From the NCBI GenBank assembly GCA_024644775.1, contig JAHEHB010000097.1, forward strand, positions 1-14,465: a stretch of DNA of 14,465 nucleotides, in the 5' to 3' direction. Below the pieces are notes generated by a model. The model saw only the letters and a list, made by a program, of their open reading frames with translations. It did no database searches and was not told the DNA's origin. Of the stretch, positions 1-6,225 are shown one piece after another (within the stretch, counting starts at the first letter, position 1; every line of letters begins with the position of its first letter). This stretch comes from Deltaproteobacteria bacterium (GTDB taxonomy: Bacteria > Desulfobacterota > Desulfobacteria > Desulfobacterales > SURF-15). Made by a program: the position numbers and the translations under genes.

Positions 1-2
1 TG

Positions 3-866
3 AGTGCGCCCAACACGTGGGATAAAATTTTAGCGGCAGCCAAAGCACTGCATAATCCGCCGAAATGCTGGGGCATCGCGGTCGGCACCGACCCTACTCA
101 GACATACACACAACAGGTTTTTGAACAATTTGCCCTTTCCAATAATGCGCGCTTGGTCAATCCCACCAGTGGTAAAGTCGACCTTGTTACACCAGAGTTT
201 GTCAAGACCCTCATGTTTTACAAACAGCTAGTGGATTTTACACCCAAAGGAGACATCTATTGGCGTCAGACCCGTGAGGATTACTTGGGCGGTCGTGTTG
301 CAATGATTATCTGGTCACCTTTTATCCTTGATGAAATGGCCGGATTGCGAGATTCGGTGCCGGTAACCGCCAAAGAGCTGGCAAAGCCGCTGCATGAACT
401 AACAGGTATTGTCACCGCGTTTCAGGGTCCTTCAGGGGATAGACCGGCGCAATGGGGGCAAGTCAGTTATTTTGGCATCACGGTTGGGGCTGATGAAAAA
501 GCCGTAAAATGGGTCGAATTTCTATTAGAAGACGGTTATTTAGATTGGCTCAGCATGGCCCCGGAAGGAAAGTTTCCGTTGCGACCTCAGTTTGTACCTG
601 GTTGGAAAAACTTGAAGGTGGGTGTGGATCGCCAAGCCAAGATTTCTGATCTTTACTCCGATGAAATCGTTAACAGTATTATTACCGGTGTTGAACGATT
701 TGACCGCTGGGGATTTGGCAGCGGTAAAGGGGGCTGCGTGGGTCAGGTATACGGGACAAAGGCCCTTATTCGGATTCTTCGCCGTTTTTTTGACGGGGAG
801 ATGTCCGCAGAGGATGCTGCCAAAGAGATGACAACGGCGATCGGCAAGCTCGATGGGTGCTCATAA
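3..866 (+). CDS. ABC transporter extracellular solute-binding protein (family 1), 5'-truncated by window
   Basis: C-terminal 287 residues of a periplasmic substrate-binding protein of the sugar-type (family 1) ABC importers; it would capture a solute and hand it to the two permeases encoded next. The frame is open from base 3 with no stop, so the gene begins outside the window. A TTG at 153 could be taken for a start, but the codons before it already read as family-like protein (a TWDKILAAAKAL stretch, typical of the 'T-W-d-e-l-l-a-a-A-k-k-L' segment of this fold), so it is internal. Other family-like features are the GRVAMIIWSPF segment (a 'G-k-a-A-M' pocket strand) and a C-terminal helix ending EMSAEDAAKEMTTAIGKL, the usual 'l-s-p-e-e-A-l-k-~-a' tail. 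The signal peptide is not visible. It lies 39 nt upstream of the first permease, presumably in one operon. The substrate is unknown; a sugar, sugar acid or glycerol-phosphate-like compound is the family expectation. Confidence 0.85.
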   Translation, partial: SAPNTWDKILAAAKALHNPPKCWGIAVGTDPTQTYTQQVFEQFALSNNARLVNPTSGKVDLVTPEFVKTLMFYKQLVDFTPKGDIYWRQTREDYLGGRVAMIIWSPFILDEMAGLRDSVPVTAKELAKPLHELTGIVTAFQGPSGDRPAQWGQVSYFGITVGADEKAVKWVEFLLEDGYLDWLSMAPEGKFPLRPQFVPGWKNLKVGVDRQAKISDLYSDEIVNSIITGVERFDRWGFGSGKGGCVGQVYGTKALIRILRRFFDGEMSAEDAAKEMTTAIGKLDGCS

Positions 867-905
867 GCGAGCACGCCCGGTGGCTTTAAATTAACTTGGA
901 ATCCT

Positions 906-1874
906 ATGTCTATCCAGTCAGATGATAATATAAACGGAAATGGATCCCAAAAGATTAGAAAAAACAGGGGTGTTTGGCGTCCTTTAACGTTATATCAAAG
1001 AGAACAGCGCCTGGCTTACTGGCTGTTAGGTCCCCCGGTTATCATTATTTTTTCTCTTATTTTATTTCCGGTTATTTGGAACGTTTGGCTCGCGTTTCAC
1101 CGTGTGCGGCTGTTGGATCTTCGACGCTTCAGCTGGTGGCAGTATAAAGCAACGTTCGATAATTTCATAAAAATCTTTACCCAGCATGATTTTTGGCCGG
1201 CACTCAAGGCAACCCTTCTTTACACCACCGGGGGAACTTTTATCGCCTTGGTATTGGGTTTGGCAGCCGCCATTATGGTCAACAAACCCTTTAGGGGTCG
1301 AAATGTTATCCGGGGAACGTTTCTTATCCCTTACGTGGCCCCGATAGTGGCGGTGGCCTTTGCATGGCGGTTTATCCTGGACCCGCGCGGTGTACTCATG
1401 ACAGGGCTTTTGGGGTCGGGATTTCTGGAACAACCGGTGCATCTTTTGGGTGAGCGTCCCTGGGCGATGATTTCTCTGATCGTTTTTGAGGGCTGGCGGT
1501 ATTTTCCATTTGATTTTCTTTTTATCCTTGCCCGACTGCAAGCCATCCCGAAAGAATTTTACGAAGCGGCAGCCATCGACGGTGCATCCCCGATAAAAGA
1601 ATTCTTTTATATCACGCTTCCACAACTAAAGCTGGTGTTGGCCACCCTGTTTCTGCTCCGGTTCATGTGGACATTCAATAAATTTGACGATGTTTTTTTA
1701 GTAACCCGAGGTACTGCCGGTACGCGAGTACTCACGATCAAGGTGTATGACTTTTTGATCGGGGAGTTTGATGTCGGCACAGGGGCAGGGATGGCCCTGG
1801 TGCTGTTTGCTGTACTGGGTGTACTTTTATTTGCTTATTTTCGATGGGTTATGCGTCGGGCAGAAGAGGTTTAA
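906..1874 (+). CDS. ABC transporter permease, MalF/UgpA type
   Basis: Inner-membrane permease subunit of a carbohydrate-type (CUT1) ABC importer, 322 residues, a normal length. After a polar N-terminus of about 37 residues come about six hydrophobic segments: roughly 38-62, 101-125, 136-157, 188-207, 241-260 and near the C-terminus around 295-315. The diagnostic cytoplasmic EAA loop, which contacts the ATPase, is at residues 220-239 (E220, A221, A222, then D225-G226-A227 and the closing L238-P239). The ATG at 906 is used because it gives the usual cytoplasmic N-terminal tail; the ribosome site before it is weak. The stop is only 4 nt before the preferred start of the second permease, so the two are coupled and would form the heterodimeric channel. 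No nucleotide-binding protein gene follows, so it must lie upstream of the window or elsewhere. Confidence 0.93.
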   Translation: MSIQSDDNINGNGSQKIRKNRGVWRPLTLYQREQRLAYWLLGPPVIIIFSLILFPVIWNVWLAFHRVRLLDLRRFSWWQYKATFDNFIKIFTQHDFWPALKATLLYTTGGTFIALVLGLAAAIMVNKPFRGRNVIRGTFLIPYVAPIVAVAFAWRFILDPRGVLMTGLLGSGFLEQPVHLLGERPWAMISLIVFEGWRYFPFDFLFILARLQAIPKEFYEAAAIDGASPIKEFFYITLPQLKLVLATLFLLRFMWTFNKFDDVFLVTRGTAGTRVLTIKVYDFLIGEFDVGTGAGMALVLFAVLGVLLFAYFRWVMRRAEEV

Positions 1875-1881
1875 GGCGGTG
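1865..1881 (+). promoter_or_regulatory. Ribosome binding site that decides the GTG start of the second permease
   Basis: AGAGG at 1865-1869 lies 9 nt before the GTG at 1879-1881. It sits within the last codons of the first permease, whose stop (1872-1874) falls between the site and the start. This is a translational-coupling layout and is the reason for preferring 1879 over the upstream in-frame ATG at 1768. Confidence 0.6.
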
Positions 1882-2727
1882 TTTCGAGAACGAATCGAGT
1901 CGGTAAGCTTAAACATCCTGCATGTGCTCGGCCTGACGTTTCTGGTTTTTTTGGTAGCCTTTCCGTTTTACTGGATGATCGTCGCCTCCTTAAAACCGTT
2001 GATTCACTTGGCAATGAATCCACTGAATTTATGGCTTATACCCAGTGAGCTGTCTTTCCGGGCGTACAAAGAAATCTGGCTTCAGTTTCAATTCGGCCGA
2101 TACTTTGCAAACAGTGCTTATGTTTCCGGTTTAACCGTGCTTTTTACCATAGCCTTCGCAACACTGGCAGCCTACACCATCGCCAGACTTCGATTTCGCG
2201 GACGTGCCTTCCTTTCCCGAAGTATTCTGATAATCTATATGTTTCCAGCCATTGTCATCGCCGTGCCCTTGTATGCGTTGTTTACCAAGTTCGGACTGCG
2301 TAATGACCTACACGGACTGGTGTTGGTGTATCTGGCCCAGACTTTACCGGTAGCCATTTATATGCTTTATAGCTATTTTAAAACGCTGCCACCGGATTTA
2401 GAGGAGGCAGGGCTTATCGATGGATGTTCCCGGTTTGGTGTCATCTGGCGAGTGACCGTTCCGTTGAGTCTGCCTGCCATGGTCACCGTAGCCCTGTATA
2501 CCTTTATGATTGCGTGGAATGAGTTTTTATTTGCGTTTCTTTTCTTAGACAGCCCCTCTTCGTTCACTCTTTCCCGAGGAATTATGCAAATTGCAGATAA
2601 TATCAATGTCTCCCAACAGCTGCTTATGGCCGCAGCGGTTATTGCCACCGTACCGATTGTGGTGTTGTTTTTGGTGTTGGAAAGATATCTGGTAAAGGGG
2701 TTGACCGCAGGGGGGATAAAAGGTTAG
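1879..2727 (+). CDS. ABC transporter permease, MalG/UgpE type
   Basis: Second permease of the CUT1-type importer, 282 residues with the start chosen here. The frame is open back to an ATG at 1768 inside the previous gene, but that extension would be out-of-frame shadow of permease 1 (WPWCCLLYWVY...). A GTG at 1879, 4 nt after the upstream stop, is preceded by AGAGG at 1865-1869 at good spacing and yields the standard MalG-length protein with an early first membrane segment (about residues 11-35). The EAA loop is at about residues 175-195 (E175-E176-A177, D181-G182, then V194-P195). A second typical signature is the F-A-N-S segment near residues 76-79, just before the core transmembrane domain (about 85-105, 115-135, 145-165, 196-215, 250-272). 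It ends the ABC operon visible here; 8 nt later the toxin-antitoxin control region begins. Confidence 0.92.
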   Translation: MFRERIESVSLNILHVLGLTFLVFLVAFPFYWMIVASLKPLIHLAMNPLNLWLIPSELSFRAYKEIWLQFQFGRYFANSAYVSGLTVLFTIAFATLAAYTIARLRFRGRAFLSRSILIIYMFPAIVIAVPLYALFTKFGLRNDLHGLVLVYLAQTLPVAIYMLYSYFKTLPPDLEEAGLIDGCSRFGVIWRVTVPLSLPAMVTVALYTFMIAWNEFLFAFLFLDSPSSFTLSRGIMQIADNINVSQQLLMAAAVIATVPIVVLFLVLERYLVKGLTAGGIKG

Positions 2728-2735
2728 ATATAAGG

Positions 2736-2777
2736 TTGACATGTTCGTAGCATGTATGTATGTTTATAACATGTCAA
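2736..2777 (+). promoter_or_regulatory. Probable vapBC operator and promoter: perfect 10-bp inverted repeat
   Basis: TTGACATGTT at 2736-2745 is the exact reverse complement of AACATGTCAA at 2768-2777, with a 22-nt spacer. The left arm contains a consensus -35 hexamer (TTGACA, 2736-2741), and 17 nt later there is a fair -10 (TATGTT, 2759-2764), so the promoter lies inside the dyad. The right arm covers the preferred antitoxin start codon at 2771. VapB/FitA-type antitoxins are ribbon-helix-helix proteins known to bind inverted repeats in their own promoter, so autoregulation by the antitoxin-toxin complex is the likely role. The repeat is seen directly; its function is inferred. Confidence 0.7.
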
Positions 2778-3001
2778 AAATGATTCAAATACGAAATGTC
2801 CCCGATTCGATTCATCGAAAACTGAAGGCCAGAGCGGCTGTTGAAGGAATGTCGCTGTCTGATTACCTTCTTGCAGAGATTCGACGAAACGCCGAACGTC
2901 CCACCCTGAATGAACTGCGTGAGAGACTGAATCGGCGCACACCAGTAGCGCCGATTGTATCGAGCGTAGAAGCTGTCAGAAACGAACGGAATCGAAAGTG
3001 A
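2771..3001 (+). CDS. Type II antitoxin, VapB/FitA-like ribbon-helix-helix protein
   Basis: Antitoxin that should bind and neutralise the PIN-domain toxin encoded next and repress the shared promoter. With the start at 2771 the protein has 76 residues. The N-terminal half reads MSKMIQIRNVPDSIHRKLK, a beta strand followed by the first helix of a FitA-type ribbon-helix-helix DNA-binding domain; 'AAVEGMSLSDYLLAEIRR' is the second helix. The C-terminal part is arginine-rich (NELRERLNRR) and is the usual toxin-wrapping region. The ATG at 2771 gives the standard family N-terminus. An in-frame ATG at 2741 has AAGG 5 nt upstream and would add ten atypical residues (MFVACMYVYN); ATG 2780 is also possible. 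The start at 2771 has no ribosome site and would be close to the predicted transcript start. The stop overlaps the toxin start by 4 nt (GTGA). Confidence 0.88.
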   Translation: MSKMIQIRNVPDSIHRKLKARAAVEGMSLSDYLLAEIRRNAERPTLNELRERLNRRTPVAPIVSSVEAVRNERNRK

Positions 3002-3390
3002 TCGTATTGGACGCCTCAGCCGTACTTGAAGTGCTTTTGCGTACTTCCTCGGCGCTTCAGATCGAAGAGCGTATTTTTTCACCTGGTGAAACGCTTCATG
3101 CCCCCTACTTACTCGATTTGGAAGTTACACAAGTACTCCGCCGTTACAATCTATCGGGTGAGTTGAATTCTGAAAGGGGTCAAGAAGCAGTTAACGACTT
3201 TGTAGATTTTCCGATCATCCATTATCCACATCATATATTTCTTATTAGAATATGGGATTTAAGGCACCATATGACAGCGTACGACGCTGTTTATGTGGCG
3301 CTTGCAGAGAGTCTGTCTGCCCCACTCCTTACTTGTGATGAACGCCTCGCTAAAGCGTCTGGACATGGGGCTAAGATAGAACTTATTTGA
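2998..3390 (+). CDS. Type II toxin, VapC-like PIN-domain ribonuclease
   Basis: Predicted Mg2+-dependent endoribonuclease toxin (VapC family; members typically cut tRNA or rRNA). It has 130 residues, the normal PIN-domain length. The acidic site is complete: D5 in MIVLDASAVLE, E42 in LLDLEVTQ, D96 in TAYDAVYVALAE, and D114 in LLTCDERLA. The start is a GTG whose bases overlap the antitoxin stop (GTGA, 2998-3001), the common translationally coupled arrangement. All catalytic residues are present, so the toxin appears intact. The RNA target cannot be told from sequence. The module sits between an ABC operon and an unrelated catabolic operon on the same strand, so it looks like an insertion in an otherwise metabolic region. 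Confidence 0.93.
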   Translation: MIVLDASAVLEVLLRTSSALQIEERIFSPGETLHAPYLLDLEVTQVLRRYNLSGELNSERGQEAVNDFVDFPIIHYPHHIFLIRIWDLRHHMTAYDAVYVALAESLSAPLLTCDERLAKASGHGAKIELI

Positions 3391-3476
3391 GCCTAAATTG
3401 AGGTTGAGGCTTCATAATCTTTTCGAATGAGCTACCATTCAATTGAAACCGAACTTAGAATTAATGAGGGGTTCCG

Positions 3477-4604
3477 ATGAAAATTACAGATGTTAAATGC
3501 GTTATTTTCGAATGGACGCCGCCGGGGGCGGGGTTTAAGGGCGCCATTGGTCGTGTATTGGGTGGTAAATCGAGCGTACCTCACATGATCGTTCGTGTGC
3601 TGACCGATGAGGGGATAGAGGGCAACTGCAGCCAGTATGCGATTGGACATCAGGGACTTGCCGAGCATATCGAAACTCGATTTAGACCCAGACTTATCGG
3701 AAAAGATCCAAGATATGTAGAAACCATTTGGCAGGATCTCTGGCGATATACCCGCTCTACCCATTCCCATAAGTTTATACAGGGCACGCTCGATGTGTGT
3801 ATTTGGGATATTCTCGCAAAAGTTGCGGATTTGCCACTCTATCAGTTGCTTGGAGCCTACCGCGATAAGGTAGTGGCTTATGCCAGCTCACAAGGATGCT
3901 CTACAATAGAAGATACCGTGGACGAAGCGTTTGAGTACAAAGAACGAGGGTATAAAGCTTACAAGATCCACCTTGACGACATGGACAACTCCAATCCCAA
4001 GTATGATTTGAAACTCTGCAAAGCGCTTCGGAAGAATCTGGGAGATGATTTTGGGTTGATGCATGACCCGGCGAGCATCTATAACCGAGAAGAAGCCCTC
4101 TACGTGGGATTGGGTATTCAGGATCTGGGATTTGAATGGTTCGAAGAACCCATCAATCAATGGGATATCGAAGGCTATTCCCACTTATGCAATGCGCTGC
4201 GTATACCGGTTGCCGGAATAGAAACAGTCGGCGGCAGTATGTTTAGCACACCGGAATATATTATCCGTAGAGCGGTGGATTTGATATTGACGGACGTTCG
4301 TATGAAAGGTGGGATTGGTCCGGTGAGAAAGACTGCCGGTATGGCGGAAGCGTTCGGGATGCAGTGTCTTATTCATACATGCGCCGCCCCTCTTTTCAAT
4401 GTTGCGAATCTTCATGTTTTGTGTTCAATAAAAAATTCAAAATATTATGAAGTACTCATTCCTGCTGAAAATTTTTCTGCTGGGGTTGTTGAGGATGTCT
4501 ATCCCGATAAAGACGGATTTATTTCTCCGCCGCAAAAACCCGGCTTGGGTCTTGAAATAGACTGGTCATATGTGGAAAAACATAAAATATATGAGACTAC
4601 ATAA
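3477..4604 (+). CDS. Mandelate racemase / muconate lactonizing enzyme family protein (enolase superfamily)
   Basis: Enzyme of the enolase superfamily, 375 residues, which should abstract the proton alpha to a carboxylate to form a Mg2+-stabilised enolate. Members of the mandelate racemase branch are mostly sugar-acid dehydratases or racemases. It has an N-terminal capping domain (about 1-125) and a TIM barrel. Probable Mg2+ ligands are D197 (LMHDPA), E223 (WFEEP) and E249 (AGIETVGG). A D273...H300 pair (LTDVRMKGG; LIHTCAAP) matches the His-Asp dyad of mandelate racemase with the same 27-residue spacing. On the other face the second-strand motif reads Y-K-I-H with K163, so the site is K-x-H where mandelate racemase has K-x-K. 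The start at 3477 has GAGGGG a few bases upstream. It is followed 67 nt later by a tricarboxylate-type transporter, so a hydroxy- or sugar-acid imported by that system is a reasonable substrate guess. Confidence 0.9.
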   Translation: MKITDVKCVIFEWTPPGAGFKGAIGRVLGGKSSVPHMIVRVLTDEGIEGNCSQYAIGHQGLAEHIETRFRPRLIGKDPRYVETIWQDLWRYTRSTHSHKFIQGTLDVCIWDILAKVADLPLYQLLGAYRDKVVAYASSQGCSTIEDTVDEAFEYKERGYKAYKIHLDDMDNSNPKYDLKLCKALRKNLGDDFGLMHDPASIYNREEALYVGLGIQDLGFEWFEEPINQWDIEGYSHLCNALRIPVAGIETVGGSMFSTPEYIIRRAVDLILTDVRMKGGIGPVRKTAGMAEAFGMQCLIHTCAAPLFNVANLHVLCSIKNSKYYEVLIPAENFSAGVVEDVYPDKDGFISPPQKPGLGLEIDWSYVEKHKIYETT

Positions 4605-4658
4605 ATGACGGGTCATTTGTTTCATTAGCGTCCACAACTTATCAACCCAATTTCGCGA

Positions 4659-4674
4659 AAGGAGGTACATTATG
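4659..4674 (+). promoter_or_regulatory. Very strong ribosome binding site for tctC
   Basis: GAAAGGAGGT immediately before the ATG at 4672 is close to the full anti-16S consensus, with about 6 nt spacing. It is the strongest ribosome site in the window and suits a binding protein needed in excess over its membrane partners. Confidence 0.7.
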
Positions 4675-5649
4675 AAAAGGATGATCATACAAAGGCTTAT
4701 TCTTTTTGGTATTGCCGTTTCAATCGGATTCGTTCTGGGGCTAACGTCACCGGTTTCAGCTGGTTATCCAGAGAAACCCATCAAGGTAATTGTTCCGTAC
4801 GGCGCCGGTGGTCTCTCCGATACCATCGCCCGGATGGTGGTCAACACGATCAATGAAAAAAAACTGCTCCCGCAGCCGGTCGTGGTGGTAAATGTTGTCG
4901 GCGGCGCCGGCGCGATCGGTTTTCAACGAGTTAAAGATGCGAAACCGGATGGCTACGAGGTATTGAGTTCTCATATTGGGCTTCTGGTCAGTGGTGCCAT
5001 CGGCAGGACCGATTTCGGTCCGGAGGCATTTGACGTCTATGCCCAGGCAGGTACGATCGAGTTGATCTATGCGGCCAAGAGCGATTCGAAGTATAAGACA
5101 TTTCCGGACTTTGTCAAAGCAGCAAAAGCCGCGCCCGGAGAAATACCGGAAGCCAGCTCCATAGGCGGAAGCGTCCATCTTGCCTCCCTGACACTTTCAA
5201 AAGCGGCGGATTACACGATCCGAATCGTACATGTTGGTGGGGGAGCTAAACGGATCAAATCAATCCTTGGCGATCACACAGCCGGGTCCTTTTTCTCGAC
5301 GGTTGAGTACAAAAATTATAAGGAGTCGGGCATACAGGGTCTGGTGATGCTGTCCAATGAGCGAGATCCGTTGTTTCCGGATATTCCCACCGCAAAGGAA
5401 TTGGGATATGAGGCTCAGATGGCGATTGATGTCTGGTACTTCGCCCCAAAGAATACTCCCAAAGACCGCATCGCGATTCTTGAGGGGGCATGGGAAAAGG
5501 CCATGAATGATACGGGTCTTCAGGAAAAGCTCAAAGAGCGAGGATTGGCTCCCAAATTTATGAAGGGAGACGCACTGACACAATATGTTCTTTCGACCTA
5601 CAAAAAAGTGCAATCGTTTGCGCCGCAATTGGTCAAGAAAAAACAGTAA
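4672..5649 (+). CDS. tctC: Tripartite tricarboxylate transporter substrate-binding protein (TctC family)
   Basis: Periplasmic binding protein (Bug/TctC family) of a tripartite tricarboxylate transporter, 325 residues, the usual length. A signal peptide is clear: basic MKRMIIQR, a hydrophobic core to about residue 25, and a likely cut after SPVSA (30), giving mature GYPEKPIKVIVPY. Family marks follow: the ligand-loop VPYGAGGLSDTIAR at 41-54 and the NVVGGAGAIG segment at 74-83, both of which normally hold the ligand carboxylate by backbone contacts. Later P-D-I-P-T-A-K-E-L-G-Y is another typical TctC stretch. The symbol is used in the family sense; the ligand need not be citrate, as these proteins bind many carboxylates and some amides. 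It is the first of three transporter genes and is separated from tctB by a hairpin. Confidence 0.93.
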   Translation: MKRMIIQRLILFGIAVSIGFVLGLTSPVSAGYPEKPIKVIVPYGAGGLSDTIARMVVNTINEKKLLPQPVVVVNVVGGAGAIGFQRVKDAKPDGYEVLSSHIGLLVSGAIGRTDFGPEAFDVYAQAGTIELIYAAKSDSKYKTFPDFVKAAKAAPGEIPEASSIGGSVHLASLTLSKAADYTIRIVHVGGGAKRIKSILGDHTAGSFFSTVEYKNYKESGIQGLVMLSNERDPLFPDIPTAKELGYEAQMAIDVWYFAPKNTPKDRIAILEGAWEKAMNDTGLQEKLKERGLAPKFMKGDALTQYVLSTYKKVQSFAPQLVKKKQ

Positions 5650-5675
5650 GTCGAATCCTCCATCCTGCTTATTTT

Positions 5676-5708
5676 AGGTAGTTCCGGTCGCCGGTATCGG
5701 AACTACCT
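5676..5708 (+). promoter_or_regulatory. Intergenic hairpin between tctC and tctB (perfect 11-bp stem)
   Basis: AGGTAGTTCCG at 5676-5686 pairs perfectly with CGGAACTACCT at 5698-5708 around an 11-nt loop. Only a short, interrupted T-run follows (TTCGGTTTTAG), so it is not a convincing full terminator. The position, just after a binding-protein gene and before its membrane genes, fits partial termination or protection of the upstream mRNA 3' end, giving more TctC than TctB/TctA. The stem is seen directly; its role is inferred. Confidence 0.6.
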
Positions 5709-5730
5709 TCGGTTTTAGTAAAACGAAAAG

Positions 5731-6210
5731 ATGGCACATAAAGAGATCAATCCATGGAAAGAAATAGGCGTTAGCGCATCCATTATCATCGTATGCGCGG
5801 CTTTTTTTTTGGATAGTCTGAGCCTTCCGGGGCCGCTTTACGATCCTTTAGGACCGGCTGCGATCCCCAAGGTGATGTGTGTCCTCATATCGATTTTGGC
5901 CGGGTGTATACTCGTTCAAGGCATTATCAAGCTTCGAAAAAGTCCGATTCAACCGGCGGTAACTACCGGTTATCCTCGACACCCCAAGTCGGCCGTCATC
6001 GTCATTCTTCTGACCCTGCTCTATATCTGGGTTATTTCAACCGGGAGCATCGGGTACGGTCATCTTACGTTCGTGTTTCTGTTAGTAATCGGTGTAATCC
6101 TTACCCGGTTTGAATGGAAGACGCTTCCCATATTCGTACTCCTTGCGCTGATCATGGGATATGGAGGCCGGTTTGTCTTTACCCAAGTATTTTATGTGGA
6201 TTTGCCATAA
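5731..6210 (+). CDS. tctB: Tripartite tricarboxylate transporter small membrane subunit (TctB family)
   Basis: Small, poorly conserved inner-membrane subunit of the transporter, 159 residues, the usual length, with four hydrophobic segments at about 13-31, 44-64, 85-110 and 118-150. The family-like marks are the P-x-x-x-P-L-G-P-A-A-I-P-K-V segment around 36-49 and position between tctC and tctA; sequence conservation in TctB is weak, so the call leans on context. The ATG at 5731 is preceded only by a purine-rich GAAAAG. It is 15 nt upstream of tctA, so the two membrane subunits are co-transcribed. Confidence 0.88.
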   Translation: MAHKEINPWKEIGVSASIIIVCAAFFLDSLSLPGPLYDPLGPAAIPKVMCVLISILAGCILVQGIIKLRKSPIQPAVTTGYPRHPKSAVIVILLTLLYIWVISTGSIGYGHLTFVFLLVIGVILTRFEWKTLPIFVLLALIMGYGGRFVFTQVFYVDLP

Positions 6211-6225
6211 TATGAAGGTTTCTGT

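Noticed and set aside
153..866. A solute-binding protein starting at the TTG at 153
   Set aside because: The frame is open to base 3 and the earlier codons already read as conserved family sequence, so the gene enters from the left edge.
1062..1625. 187-codon minus-strand reading frame
   Set aside because: It is antisense of the first permease; the product is a basic, low-hydrophobicity sequence with no family pattern.
1768..1878. N-terminal extension of the second permease from ATG 1768
   Set aside because: It would overlap the first permease by over 100 nt and encode an atypical sequence; the GTG at 1879 has a ribosome site and gives the normal length.
3391..3425. Terminator after vapC (GCCTAA...TTGAGGC stem followed by a T-rich stretch)
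   Set aside because: The stem is only about 6 bp with a bulge and the T-stretch is interrupted; too weak to list.
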